This document shows positions 26,791 through 36,969 of a DNA stretch of 64,000 nucleotides, piece by piece. Source of the DNA: Phocaeicola faecalis (GTDB lineage: Bacteria > Bacteroidota > Bacteroidia > Bacteroidales > Bacteroidaceae). Made by a program: the position numbers and the translations under genes. Below the pieces are notes generated by a model. It did not search any database and was not told the DNA's origin. It was given only the letters and a program-made list of their open reading frames with translations. The stretch is taken from positions 62,001 through 126,000 of the forward strand of contig NZ_JADNRM010000008.1 of the NCBI RefSeq assembly GCF_021730445.1, written 5' to 3'. The first letter of the stretch is position 1. The number at the start of each line of letters is the position of its first letter.

Positions 26791-28011
26791 ATGATTTATA
26801 ATCTAGTCATCTATATTTATCTATTCGGGGTTAAGCTGGCTGCATTGTTCAGCTCCAAGCCTGCCAAGATGGTGAAGGGTCATCGGGAGGTTTTTGAGAT
26901 TCTGCGTGACAAGATTGACCGGAATGCTCGTTATATCTGGTTTCATGCAGCATCTTTGGGTGAGTTTGAGCAAGGACGTCCATTGATTGAGCGCATTCGC
27001 AAAGAGCACCCCGAGTATAAAATATTGCAGACTTTCTTTTCTCCTTCCGGATATGAAGTGAGAAAAAATTATCAGGGAGCTGATATCGTGTGTTATTTGC
27101 CTTTTGATACTCCTCGTAATGTGAGACGTTTTGTCGAATTGGCAAACCCTTGTATGGTATTCTTTATAAAGTATGAATTTTGGCAGAACTATCTGAATAC
27201 ACTTTATAAGAAAGGTATTCCGGTTTATAGTGTTTCATCTATTTTCCGTCCGAATCAGATATTTTTTCGCTGGTATGGTAAGGATTACCGCAAAGTGTTG
27301 AAGACTTTTGCGCATTTGTTTGTGCAGAATGAAGTTTCTAAAAAACTGCTGGCAAGTATTGGTGTTACAGATGTGACAATTGTAGGTGATACTCGTTTTG
27401 ATCGGGTATTGGATATTTGCGCCGTTGCAAAAGAACTTCCTTTGGTAAAAGCATTTAAAGGGGATTCGAAAACCTTTGTTGCCGGTAGTTCATGGGGGCC
27501 TGATGAAGATATCTTTATCAAGTACTTTAATGAACATCCCGAAATGAAGTTGGTCATAGCTCCTCATGTAGTGAGTGATAGCCATCTGAAAGAAATCATG
27601 GAGAAGGTAAAACGCCCGTGTGTTCGTTATACAGAGGCAACAGAAGAAAATGTATCAAAAGCTGATTGTCTGATTATTGATTGTTATGGATTGCTTTCAT
27701 CCATTTACCGTTATGGAGAAATTTCATATATCGGAGGTGGTTTTGGAGTGGGTATTCATAATGTACTTGAAGCGGCTGTGTATGGTATTCCGGTTATTTT
27801 CGGACCAAACAATAAGAAATTCCGTGAAGCTCAGCATCTTTTAGAAAAGAAAGGTGGGTTTGAAATCAATGATTATGAGGAATTTAAAAGTTTGATGGAT
27901 AAATTCCTGACTGATGATAGCTATTTGCTGCAGGCGGGAAATGCAGCCGGAGATTATGTGAAGAACAACTCCGGAGCTTTGGAAAAAATCATGAAAGCTA
28001 TCCGATTGTAA
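26791..28011 (+). CDS. waaA: 3-deoxy-D-manno-octulosonic acid transferase
   Basis: A 406-residue GT30 glycosyltransferase that adds Kdo to lipid A precursor in the inner membrane. An N-terminal membrane anchor (MIYNLVIYIYLFGVKLAALF) is followed by WFHAASLGEFEQGRPL, which contains the ASxGE motif with the catalytic glutamate. The C-terminal sugar-nucleotide region is seen as SYIGGGFGVGIHNVLEAAVYG. It follows gltX by 12 bp, suggesting one transcript. A weak hairpin with T-run at 28034-28090 follows it. Confidence 0.93.
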   Translation: MIYNLVIYIYLFGVKLAALFSSKPAKMVKGHREVFEILRDKIDRNARYIWFHAASLGEFEQGRPLIERIRKEHPEYKILQTFFSPSGYEVRKNYQGADIVCYLPFDTPRNVRRFVELANPCMVFFIKYEFWQNYLNTLYKKGIPVYSVSSIFRPNQIFFRWYGKDYRKVLKTFAHLFVQNEVSKKLLASIGVTDVTIVGDTRFDRVLDICAVAKELPLVKAFKGDSKTFVAGSSWGPDEDIFIKYFNEHPEMKLVIAPHVVSDSHLKEIMEKVKRPCVRYTEATEENVSKADCLIIDCYGLLSSIYRYGEISYIGGGFGVGIHNVLEAAVYGIPVIFGPNNKKFREAQHLLEKKGGFEINDYEEFKSLMDKFLTDDSYLLQAGNAAGDYVKNNSGALEKIMKAIRL

Positions 28012-28033
28012 TTCATTGTAAGGTACAATAATA

Positions 28034-28090
28034 GAAGCCGTTTGTGGGATAAGTATTATCTTTCAGGCGGCTTTCCCTTTTTATTTTTTT
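28034..28090 (+). terminator. Weak terminator after waaA
   Basis: GAAGCCG at 28034-28040 pairs with CGGCTTTC at 28068-28075 over a long loop, followed by a T-rich stretch (CCCTTTTTATTTTTTT). Confidence 0.45.
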
Positions 28091-28100
28091 ATTTAATTTC

Positions 28101-28108
28101 TATCTTTG
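28101..28108 (+). promoter_or_regulatory. -7 promoter element of the ECF sigma gene
   Basis: TATCTTTG matches TAnnTTTG, 17 bp before the ATG at 28126. It rules out the earlier in-frame start at 28042. Confidence 0.55.
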
Positions 28109-28125
28109 CGTTCAAGAATCATATT

Positions 28126-28671
28126 ATGAGCATTAATGACGATATATTGTTGTTGAAACTCATTCAAGGCGGTAATGAGCAAGCTTTTAAGTATTTATTT
28201 GATACTTATTTTGCATCATTATGTCGTTTTGCACATGTTTATATATCAGATGTTCAAGACGCAGAAGAACTTATATTAGATCTTTTCGTTTATATTTGGG
28301 AACATCGAAGTGAGATAAATGTTACTCTTTCTTTTAAAGCATATCTTTTTCAGGCAACCCGTAACCGATGCTTAAATTATTTGCGCGACAATCGTCAAAT
28401 GCTTCGTCTTGAAGAAGTGAGAGATGAAATACAAGATGAAGATATTTCTGCTCTTGAGATGGAAGAATTGCAGTATCTCATTATGGAGGCTATTTGTTCG
28501 TTGCCTAATAAGTGTCGGGAAGTTTTTCAATATAGCAGGCATGAGAATCTGACCAACAAAGAAATTGCAGAGAAAATGCAAATCTCAGTAAAGACTGTGG
28601 AAGCGCAGATAACCAAAGCTTTAAAGTTAATAAAGAACTTCTTGGACGAGAAATATACATATCTTTTTTAA
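28126..28671 (+). CDS. ECF-type RNA polymerase sigma factor
   Basis: A 181-residue sigma-70 family factor of the extracytoplasmic-function type. Region 2 is seen as FKYLFDTYFASLCRFAHVYI ... DAEELILDLFVYIWEH, and region 4 as LPNKCREVFQYSRHENLTNKEIAEKM with the helix-turn-helix. It lacks region 1. The start at 28126 follows a promoter at 28101. It is 77 bp before a FecR-like anti-sigma gene and a SusC gene carrying an STN domain, the set used for substrate-dependent control of a polysaccharide utilization locus. Confidence 0.93.
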   Translation: MSINDDILLLKLIQGGNEQAFKYLFDTYFASLCRFAHVYISDVQDAEELILDLFVYIWEHRSEINVTLSFKAYLFQATRNRCLNYLRDNRQMLRLEEVRDEIQDEDISALEMEELQYLIMEAICSLPNKCREVFQYSRHENLTNKEIAEKMQISVKTVEAQITKALKLIKNFLDEKYTYLF

Positions 28672-28748
28672 AAAAAACTCTTTTTTGAATAAGGGTTATT
28701 TCATTTTAAAGTGTCATACAGTTGTAAAAAGCTAAAAAGACATACGAA

Positions 28749-29762
28749 ATGAAAAAAGAAATACCCTGGATTCTAATTATTCAAAAGCTGAAACACGACA
28801 TTACAGCTGAAGAAGAACACGACCTGACTGTGTGGTTGGCTGAGGATAACCATAGGGTAATTTTTGAGGAGTTGCAAATGTTGTGGCAAAGGGTGCAGGA
28901 AAATGCTGTTGATTATACTCCCGATACTAATTATTATTGGCAAGAGTTATCGAAGCGCATGAAGGCTACAGAGGTAAAAGCTGAACCTTCTGTTCATAAG
29001 ACTCGTTTTGTATCTTTCAAACGCTATGCTGCTGTTGCTTCTGTTTTTTTGCTTATAGTCCTCTCTTGTACATTATATATAGGTATAAATTTGGGACGTC
29101 CGGAATCGGGTGCTCAGGTTTATACAAACTTAAGTGGTAAGTCAAAAGTTTATCTGTCAGATGGCACTCAAGTGTGTCTGCATACCAATACTTCCCTTTC
29201 CTTGCATACGGACTTTAATGATAACTCACGTCTGGTCAATCTCTTGGGTGAAGCATATTTTGATGTTAAGCATGATAAAGATCATCCTTTCGTAGTGGAG
29301 ACTGAAGGTATGAAAGTGGTTGTACATGGAACAAAGTTTAATGTTACTTTTCATCCTGACTCTACTAATACATACGTGGGGCTTGTAGAAGGCTCTGTAT
29401 CATTGGAGACGTCTAAAGAGCATCGTCTTATGCAACCGGGTGAAATGGCAACATTTAATAAGCTGAACAATGCCCTTTCAATTGAAAGAGGAGATGTCCA
29501 CTTTATGACTTCGTGGGCTAATGATAAGATTATATTTAATGGAAAGTCTTTGGGGTATATTTGTCGCTTCCTTTCTAAATGGTATAGTGTGAAGATTAAT
29601 CTGGCTCCATCTTTGTCTGATAAATATATTTATAGTTTTACTCTACGTCATGAAACATTAGAGGAAATTGTACGTATTATGGCACGCCTGAATCCATTAG
29701 AATACAATTTCGATGAACATAATGTGTTAACCATAAAAGAAATATCTAGTACTAACCCTTAA
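28749..29762 (+). CDS. FecR-type anti-sigma factor
   Basis: A 337-residue membrane protein. The cytoplasmic N-terminus (about 1-100) binds the sigma factor, and one transmembrane helix lies at about 103-122 (YAAVASVFLLIVLSCTLYIG). The periplasmic FecR domain includes YTNLSGKSKVYLSDGTQVCL and HPFVVETEGMKVVVHGTKFN. The C-terminal 75 residues (KIIFNGKSLGYICRFLSKWY) match the DUF4974 tail that contacts the STN domain of SusC. It should hold the ECF sigma factor inactive until SusC senses its glycan. Confidence 0.93.
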   Translation: MKKEIPWILIIQKLKHDITAEEEHDLTVWLAEDNHRVIFEELQMLWQRVQENAVDYTPDTNYYWQELSKRMKATEVKAEPSVHKTRFVSFKRYAAVASVFLLIVLSCTLYIGINLGRPESGAQVYTNLSGKSKVYLSDGTQVCLHTNTSLSLHTDFNDNSRLVNLLGEAYFDVKHDKDHPFVVETEGMKVVVHGTKFNVTFHPDSTNTYVGLVEGSVSLETSKEHRLMQPGEMATFNKLNNALSIERGDVHFMTSWANDKIIFNGKSLGYICRFLSKWYSVKINLAPSLSDKYIYSFTLRHETLEEIVRIMARLNPLEYNFDEHNVLTIKEISSTNP

Positions 29763-29798
29763 AAACATGATGCCTATGAAACATTGATGATATAAAAA

Positions 29799-29826
29799 AG
29801 GGAAGCTAAATAGGTTAGCATTCCCT
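29799..29826 (+). terminator. Hairpin between anti-sigma and susC (attenuator-like)
   Basis: AGGGAAGCTAA (29799-29809) pairs with TTAGCATTCCCT (29815-29826) with one bulged T. The following CTTCTACATG is not a strong T-run, so read-through or a processing/stability role is likely. Confidence 0.5.
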
Positions 29827-29862
29827 CTTCTACATGAGTTAAATTAATTATTAACCGGAGGA

Positions 29863-29910
29863 ATGAATAAAGAATTTGGTCGTTCTAGGCATTTATTCCC
29901 CACTAGTTAA
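29863..29910 (+). CDS. Possible 15-residue leader peptide upstream of susC
   Basis: The short frame MNKEFGRSRHLFPTS has a near-ideal Shine-Dalgarno sequence (CCGGAGGA) 4-8 bases before its ATG, which most genes in this window lack. It ends 19 bp before the susC ATG. It could couple or attenuate translation of susC. I recognise no family. Confidence 0.35.
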   Translation: MNKEFGRSRHLFPTS

Positions 29911-29929
29911 CTTTATAATCTACAAAAAT

Positions 29930-32900
29930 ATGAATTTAAAGAAATATTCCGCATTTATTTTAATGCTTTTTTGTACAACCTTTCTAATGGCCCAAACAGA
30001 AAAGCGTTTCTCCCTTTCTTTCTCAAATATTCCTCTATCAGAGGCTATGCCGAAAGTAGAGAAAGCTAGTGGCTATACATTTTTTTATAATCCCGCTGAA
30101 GTCAATATTAAGGTTAAGGTTAGCCTTTCCGTACAGAATGAAACTGTTCGCAAGGCTATGGATAAAATGTTGAATTCGGTCGGAATCGGTTTTGAAATAA
30201 CAAATTCCCAAATCGTATTGTTTCCTAGCAATAAGAAGAGCACAGGAACACAAGGTGGTAAGGTGACAGTTAAAGGAAAAGTTGTCGATGCTACAGGTGA
30301 GCCGATTATTGGGGCAAATGTTGTAGAAAAAGGTACTGTTAATGGTGTAATTACAGATATTGACGGTAATTATCAGTTGAGTGTCTCTAAAGATGCAAGT
30401 CTTTTGGTGTCTTATATTGGCTATGTTCCACAGACCATAAAAGCGGGAACTAAAACCGAGATTTGTTTGGTGGAAGATTCCAAAACATTGGACGAAGTGG
30501 TTGTAGTAGGTTTTGGTACTCAGAAAAAAGTGAACTTGACCGGGGCTGTAGCTTCTGTTTCGAGTGAAGCTCTTGCAAATAAACCGGTTGCTAACATTGG
30601 CCAGGCTTTGCAAGGTGTTATTCCTAATTTGAATGTTTCAGCAACAAGTGCTTCCCCTGGAGCAGTTCCTTCTTTTAACGTTCGTGGAGGTACGTCAATG
30701 AGTCAGGATTCAAATGGCAAATGGCAGGTTGATGAAGGTAGTCCATTGATTTTGGTTGATGGTATACAAATGGATGCCACTTATCTTAATATGTTGAATC
30801 CTAATGATATTGAAAGCATTTCTTTATTAAAGGATGCTGCTTCGGCTGCTATTTATGGTGCTCGTGCTACGTATGGTGTAATGTTGGTTACCACTAAGTC
30901 TGGTCAAAAAGAACAAAGGCCAACAGTTACTTATAATTTTAGTATGCAGTGGAACACTCCATCGCATCGTCCTGATATTATGGATGCTTATACATTGCAA
31001 TTGGCTGAGAATGAACGTACAGAATGGACTGGTAACTCTGTTTCGGATTGGAGTATGCAGTTATTGGAAGCCAAGAAAAAATGGATGGAAAATCCTACAG
31101 CAGAAAATGCTTGGATTTATCAGCAGGGAAGTACATCAAAATTTTCATGGGTTTCAAGCATGAATCCGTTTGAAGAAGTTGTAAGAGACTGGACACCATT
31201 GCAAAAACATACGGCCAGTATTAGTGGTGGAACTGCCAAAAGCCGTTATTATTTGTCCTTGGGATATCAGCATCAAGAAGGAATGTATAAAATAAATACA
31301 GATAAGCAAAATCGTTTTAATGGATTGATGAGTATCGATTCAGAAATCACCAAGTGGTTTAAAATCAATGCTAAGATTAGTTATAATGTTTCTAATTTGG
31401 ATGAACCATATATTAATGCACAGAAGGGGTCTTTATGGTCTGCTATGATGGGAGAACCGGAACGTAATGTGTGTGCACCGGTGAAAACTGCTGCAACAGA
31501 TCCCATGGGCGAAATGTGGACTGATAATATTATAGGTTGGTTGGCCTATGGAGCTACAAAAGAAACGAAACGTACCAATGCGGTGTTCAGTATCAATCCT
31601 ACTATAACGTTGATGGACGGGTTGAGTTTGAAAGGTGAGTTTTCTTATCGCCCAAATGAATATTATTATAAAGAAGTAATTCCAACTCGTGAGTATGTGG
31701 TAGATAACTGGACATCTACTGTGAAAACTCACACTGATCCTTCCAGCATTTTAGAACAGGTAACTCATTCTGATTATTATACTATCAATGCTTATGCTAA
31801 TTTTGATAAAACATTTGGAAAACATTATGTAGGAGCTGTAGCAGGTTTTAATCAGGAATGGTATACTTATCGTTATACAGGAGCTAAGGCTCAGGGTATT
31901 TTAACTCCTAATATTCCAGTGATAAATGCTGCTACTGGCAATTAATATGCTTATGATAGTGCAGAACATTGGGCTATTCGTGGAGCTTTTGCTCGTGTTA
32001 ATTATATTTTTAATGATCGTTATCTGTTTGAGTTCAATGGTCGTTATGATGGTACTTCACGTTTCCGCAAGGAAGACCGATTCAAATTTTTCCCTTCTTT
32101 CTCCGCCGGTTGGAGAGTTTCTGAAGAATCCTTTATGAAAAATAATTGCACTTGGTTGGACAACTTGAAGTTAAGAGCTTCATGGGGCTCTTTGGGTAAT
32201 CAGAATGTTTCTAATTATGCATATATCCCCGAATATGGTAGCGTTGGTTTTGTAAGTTGGAATATGGGGGGAAGTCGTCCAATGGGCATTTCTCCTTCGG
32301 GATTGATTTCTCCAAATTTGACTTGGGAAACAGCAACGACTATTGATTTCGGTATTGATGTGGCTTTATTGGGAAATCGTTTGGATTTGACTTTTGATTG
32401 GTACTCTCGTCGGACTAAAGATATTTTAATGGCAGGTGACAAGTATCCTAGTGTCTTGGGCGCTTCGGCACCTAAAAAGAATTCAGGTGTATTGCGCACA
32501 AATGGATGGGAATTGAGTTTGAAATGGAAGGACCGTTTGGCTAATGGATTAAATTACGATGTAAGCTTTGTTTTGTCTGACTATATAACCAAGGTCGTTC
32601 GCTTTGATGGTAATCCTAATAAATTACTTTCTTCTCTATATGCGGGTAAAACGATGGGTGAAATATGGGGATATAACAGTTTAGGTATTTTGCAAGAAGA
32701 TGATTTTGTAACAGATGAAAATGGAAAACAAATATTACAAGGCGCTTCACAGTCTGATTTAGGCTCTACATGGTATCCGGGCGATCTTCGTTTTGAGGAT
32801 TATGGAGGAAAAGAAAGTGATGATGAGCACAGAAGCAGTGTAGGCGCAGATGGTAAAGTTTCTACAGGACAGAATACTATTTATAATCCGGGTGACCGCA

Positions 32901-33379
32901 AAGTTATTGGTAACAGTACTCCGCGTTTCCGTTTTGGATTAAATGGTAATGTCTCATGGAAGAATATATCTCTCGGCATTTTCTTCCAAGGAGTTGCTAA
33001 GCGTGATGTTTGTATAACGGATCGTGCTTTATGGGGCGGAAACAATACTTCCGGAAACCGTGATACTTATAATAATTCATGGCGTCCTGACCGCACTAAT
33101 GCGAAATATCATATGTATGGCAGAACTCAGAATTCAAGCATTGCACATACAGGAAATTTGTACAATGCTGCATATATTCGTTTAAAAACTTTGTCTTTGG
33201 GTTATAGCTTGCCTAAGTCATGGGTTACTAAAGTAGGAATGAATAGTGTTACTTTGAATCTTTCCGGTTATAATTTATTTGAAATTTCAGGTGTGCCTGA
33301 TGTTTTTGACCCGGAATCAATTTCTTCATCTTACCCGATGATGCGCTCTGTATCAGTCGGTGCACAGATTAATTTCTAA
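29930..33379 (+). pseudogene. SusC-like TonB-dependent receptor, interrupted by an in-frame stop
   Basis: A glycan-import receptor of about 1149 codons. The order is signal peptide (ILMLFCTTFLMAQ), STN signalling domain at about 25-95, carboxypeptidase-regulatory-like domain at about 112-185, TonB-box-like LDEVVVVGFGTQKK, plug (SPLILVDGIQMDA; DAASAAIYGARATYGVMLV) and barrel ending SVGAQINF. A TAA at 31943-31945 (codon 672) stops the frame inside the barrel. Coding continues in the same frame directly after it (YAYDSAEHWAIRGAFARVNY) to 33379, so it is a single base change, most simply CAA to TAA. A restart at ATG 32135 could only make a fragment. The gene is probably inactive unless the stop is read through or is an error. 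Confidence 0.9.
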
Positions 33380-33398
33380 TTTTAAAAAGAAAAAGATT

Positions 33399-35333
33399 AT
33401 GAAAATAAAAAAATATATATTGGCGTTGGGATTAGTTTCCATGCTTGTAGGATGTAATGATGATTTTATGGAACGTTATCCTTTGGATAATGTGACAGAT
33501 GAGAATTTCTGGCAGACAGAAAGTGATTTGAAACTTTATTTAAATAAACTCTATCCTGCTTATATAAAAGGGCATGGTGATGGATGGTCGCAAGATAAAT
33601 ATATTACTCCGCTTCCGGTGACAGGAAGTCCTTTGGCTTATGGTGATTTTTATTCAGATAACTGTGTACGTACAGGTAGTGAACCAAAAGAATTGGCAGG
33701 GTTAAATAAAATTCCTACCGGGGCAGGAAGTGGTGGATGGAGCTGGACAAATTTACGAACTATTAATTTCTTTTTACAACGTTATCAACGTAGTAATCTT
33801 CCTGCTCAGAAGTTGGAACAATATGCAGGTGAGGCTTACTTTTTCAAAGCTCTTGATTATTATAAAAAGGTGTTATTTTTCGGTGATGTGCCTTGGTTGA
33901 CTCGTGACTTAAATGTAGACTCAGAAGAATTGTATGCTCCACGTAATTCACGTGAAGAGGTTATGGATTCTTTGCTGATGTGTATTAATAAAGCCGTTGC
34001 CGGCTTGCCGCAAAAAGGAAAAGAAGAAAGTGGTCGTTTGAATAAGGATATGGCTAATTTTTTAAAAGCTCGTATTTGTTTGTTCGAAGGTACTTATCGT
34101 AAATATCATAAGGAACTAAATTTAAATGGAACTAAGTTCTTACAGGAATGTGTTACAGCTTGTAATGAATTGCTAGGCAAATATTCTTTATATACAGACA
34201 ATTCAGGAGAGTCTTATTGGAAGATGTTTACGGCCTATGATTTTTCTAATAATAAAGAAGTTATTTTAGGTCGTACTTATATTCAGGATGAATTTGGTCA
34301 TGCTTTTCAGCGTTATTATGACCAAAATAATAGTAACCGTCAATCAATGGGAGCAACCCGAGGGTTTATTGATGAATATTTGTGTGTTGACGGAAGACCT
34401 ATTTATATAGGTGGTTCCGAAGGTAACTATGAAGAAAATCCAAATTTTGAAGGTTACGGAATGTGGAGAGAGTTGGAAAATCGTGACCCTCGTCTGGTGC
34501 AAACCATTTGTCGTCCTGGAGAACATGTTACTATCTATGAAGGAGGCATCGTTTCTTTGGAGGAGAATGGTATTAATTATCCGAAGATTAATTATAACAC
34601 AAGCGGTTCTACTGTAACCGGATATCGTGTTATTAAACATTGGATGGGTGACATGGAAGAACAAGACCGTACGACTAACGGTATTCAGGCTGCTATCGAG
34701 TTCCGTTATGGCGAGCTGTTATTAATGTATGCTGAGGCTAAATATGAACTGGAAGGAACTTTGTCACAAGCAGATGTTGATATGACGATTAATGCTTTAC
34801 GTGAACGAGCTGGATTTGATTTTGCAAAATATCCAACCTCAAAATTGGTGGTAGGACAAGAACCGGCAGACCCACGTTTGGATAAAATCTATGCAGAAAA
34901 ATTGGATTATCCGGTTAGTCCGTTGCTTCGCGAAATCCGCCGTGAACGTCGCGTGGAATTGGCTATGGAAAATCATCGTTATGAAGACTTGATGCGTTGG
35001 AAGGCAGGTAAACTTCTGACAGTGCCTTTGCGCGGTATGCAGATGACTGATGAGATGCTGGAATTATATAGCGGCAAATATGAGAAGAAGGATACAAGTA
35101 AGCCGGGAGCAGAACGTTTTAGTGCAACTAAGGCTACTGTAGACAAGGATATCTTTTTGGATGAAGATGGATTTATTATCTGCTATCCGAAGAGTCCTTA
35201 TAAATATACTATAAAAGGCACTCTGCCATGGGAAGACTATCGTTATTTATGGCCTATCCCTCGTGAGGAAATAACCATGAATCCGCAGCTCGAACAAAAT
35301 CCAGGTTGGGAAGAGGCAGAGAATGATAAATAA
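33399..35333 (+). CDS. SusD/RagB-family glycan-binding lipoprotein
   Basis: A 644-residue surface lipoprotein with the lipobox LVGC (Cys19) and the SusD N-terminus (MERYPLDNVTDENFWQTESD). TPR-like helices follow (AEAYFFKALDYYKKVLFFGD; REEVMDSLLMCINKA) with the conserved C-terminal part (IRRERRVELAMENHRYEDLMRWKAG; WPIPREEITMNPQLEQNPGW). SusD proteins cap the SusC barrel and bind the glycan. The start at 33399 begins 19 bp after the susC stop. It is intact even though susC is interrupted. A strong terminator follows at 35356. Confidence 0.95.
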   Translation: MKIKKYILALGLVSMLVGCNDDFMERYPLDNVTDENFWQTESDLKLYLNKLYPAYIKGHGDGWSQDKYITPLPVTGSPLAYGDFYSDNCVRTGSEPKELAGLNKIPTGAGSGGWSWTNLRTINFFLQRYQRSNLPAQKLEQYAGEAYFFKALDYYKKVLFFGDVPWLTRDLNVDSEELYAPRNSREEVMDSLLMCINKAVAGLPQKGKEESGRLNKDMANFLKARICLFEGTYRKYHKELNLNGTKFLQECVTACNELLGKYSLYTDNSGESYWKMFTAYDFSNNKEVILGRTYIQDEFGHAFQRYYDQNNSNRQSMGATRGFIDEYLCVDGRPIYIGGSEGNYEENPNFEGYGMWRELENRDPRLVQTICRPGEHVTIYEGGIVSLEENGINYPKINYNTSGSTVTGYRVIKHWMGDMEEQDRTTNGIQAAIEFRYGELLLMYAEAKYELEGTLSQADVDMTINALRERAGFDFAKYPTSKLVVGQEPADPRLDKIYAEKLDYPVSPLLREIRRERRVELAMENHRYEDLMRWKAGKLLTVPLRGMQMTDEMLELYSGKYEKKDTSKPGAERFSATKATVDKDIFLDEDGFIICYPKSPYKYTIKGTLPWEDYRYLWPIPREEITMNPQLEQNPGWEEAENDK

Positions 35334-35355
35334 TTCTATTAAAACCTTCTACCGT

Positions 35356-35394
35356 AAAAAGATGCCTTGTAGCCCTTGCAGGGCATCTTTTTTT
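35356..35394 (+). terminator. Terminator after susD
   Basis: AAAAAGATGCC (35356-35366) pairs with GGCATCTTTTT (35382-35392) and runs into TTTTTTT. It separates susCD from the enzyme genes, so the latter depend on read-through or on the promoter at 35471. Confidence 0.85.
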
Positions 35395-35470
35395 AATCAT
35401 TTTTCTTTCTGAGGACAATATGTGTAGGTAATGGCAACAAAAATGGCAAGTCGTATTCGGTTGCTCTTGT

Positions 35471-35478
35471 TACTTTTG
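35471..35478 (+). promoter_or_regulatory. -7 promoter element of the glycosidase genes
   Basis: TACTTTTG matches TAnnTTTG, 48 bp before the GH29 ATG. No clear -33 TTTG is seen. Confidence 0.5.
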
Positions 35479-35526
35479 CATAGTCTTCATAGACAATCTT
35501 AATTATAATTCCTTTATTTATTGAAC

Positions 35527-36969
35527 ATGAAAAACAAATTCTTAAAGACTTTCATCTTATTCTCATTATTGGCAGCAGGAGCATCTGCTCAGAACAGCCA
35601 TAAATTATTACCTGCCGAACAGGAAATTCCTTTGAATTATGGTGCTGACCGTTTAGGCAAACGCTATGATGCGGATATGCAGAAATTTCGCGATAACCGT
35701 CTGGGTGCTTTTATCCACTGGGGGCTGTATGCTATTCCCGGGGGTGAATGGAATGGCAAGGTCTATCCGGGAGCTGCCGAATGGTTGAAGTCATGGGCAA
35801 AAGTTCCGTCAGGCGAGTGGCTGGAATTGATGAAACAATGGAATCCGACGAAGTTTGATGCCAAGAAGTGGGCAAAGATGGCCAAAGAAATGGGAGTGCG
35901 TTATGTGAAGATTACCACTAAGCACCATGAGGGTTTTTGCCTCTGGCCCAGTAAGTATACAGAAAACACAGTAGCAAATACCCCATACAAGAAAGACCTT
36001 TTGGGAGAAATGGTAAAGGCGTATAACGATGAGGGCATTGATGTACATTTCTATTTCTCGGTGATGGATTGGAGTCACCCGGATTGGCGTTATGACGTGA
36101 AGACTCCTGAGGACAGTGCTGCTTTCAGCCGTTTTCTGACGTTTACAGATAATCAACTGAAGGAACTTGCAACCCGTTATCCGACAGTAAAAGACTTTTG
36201 GTTTGACGGCACCTGGGATGCCAGCATTAAGAAAAATGGTTGGTGGACGGCTCATGTGGAGCGTATGCTGAAAGAAATGCTTCCGGGTGTGACAATCAAC
36301 AGCCGTTTGCGTGCCGATGACTACGGAAAACGCCATTTTGATAGTAATGGTCACTTGATGGGAGATTATGAATCCGGTTACGAACGTCGTTTGCCCGACC
36401 CGGTGAAGGACTTGAAAGTGACCCATTGGGATTGGGAAGCCTGTATGACAGTACCCGAAAATCAATGGGGATATCATAAAGACTGGTCTCTCAGTTATGT
36501 CAAGACGCCGGTAGAGGTGCTTGAACGTATTGTTCATGCTGTGTCTATGGGTGGAAATATGGTTGTAAACTTCGGTCCTCAGGCGGATGGGGATTTCCGT
36601 TCGGAAGAGAAGGAGTTGGCTAAATCCATCGGGACTTGGATGAAGAAGAACGGAACATGCATTTATGGTTGTGACTATGCTGGTTGGGAGAAACAGCCTT
36701 GGGGATATTACACCCGCAAAGGAGCGGATGTCTACATGGTTGTCTTCAATCCACCTTATTCAAAGCATCTGACAGTGAAAACACCGAAAGGTACTCAAGT
36801 AGTGAAAGCTGTATTGCTGAATGGAAAAGAAGTGAAGGTGGTGGAGACGGCACGAAATGAGTATAATGTAGATATGCCTGCACAGGACCCCGGCGAACCA
36901 TTTGTCATCAAACTACAGATAAAAGAAGCTGTCGGTGCCGCGGATAAATATCGTGATGCTTTAACTTGA
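35527..36969 (+). CDS. Alpha-L-fucosidase, GH29
   Basis: A 480-residue secreted glycosidase from the ATG at 35527, with signal peptide (FILFSLLAAGASA). The GH29 barrel is seen as FIHWGLYAIPGGEW, YVKITTKHHEGFCLW and TVKDFWFDGTWDA; the aspartate in FWFDG is the expected nucleophile. It should remove terminal fucose from a glycan in the periplasm or at the surface. It overlaps the next gene as TGATG, implying translational coupling, and belongs to the enzyme part of the susCD locus. Confidence 0.92.
   Translation: MKNKFLKTFILFSLLAAGASAQNSHKLLPAEQEIPLNYGADRLGKRYDADMQKFRDNRLGAFIHWGLYAIPGGEWNGKVYPGAAEWLKSWAKVPSGEWLELMKQWNPTKFDAKKWAKMAKEMGVRYVKITTKHHEGFCLWPSKYTENTVANTPYKKDLLGEMVKAYNDEGIDVHFYFSVMDWSHPDWRYDVKTPEDSAAFSRFLTFTDNQLKELATRYPTVKDFWFDGTWDASIKKNGWWTAHVERMLKEMLPGVTINSRLRADDYGKRHFDSNGHLMGDYESGYERRLPDPVKDLKVTHWDWEACMTVPENQWGYHKDWSLSYVKTPVEVLERIVHAVSMGGNMVVNFGPQADGDFRSEEKELAKSIGTWMKKNGTCIYGCDYAGWEKQPWGYYTRKGADVYMVVFNPPYSKHLTVKTPKGTQVVKAVLLNGKEVKVVETARNEYNVDMPAQDPGEPFVIKLQIKEAVGAADKYRDALT

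Noticed and set aside
29923..29930. Antisense -7 box (CAAAAATA on the plus strand) at the susC start, as for antisense small RNAs known in some PULs.
   Set aside because: No -33 element at the right distance; AT-rich sequence gives such matches by chance.
32135..33379. A separate 414-residue TonB receptor gene.
   Set aside because: It is in the same frame as the upstream susC part and the sequence between the stop and this ATG is also SusC-like, so it is the 3' part of one broken gene.
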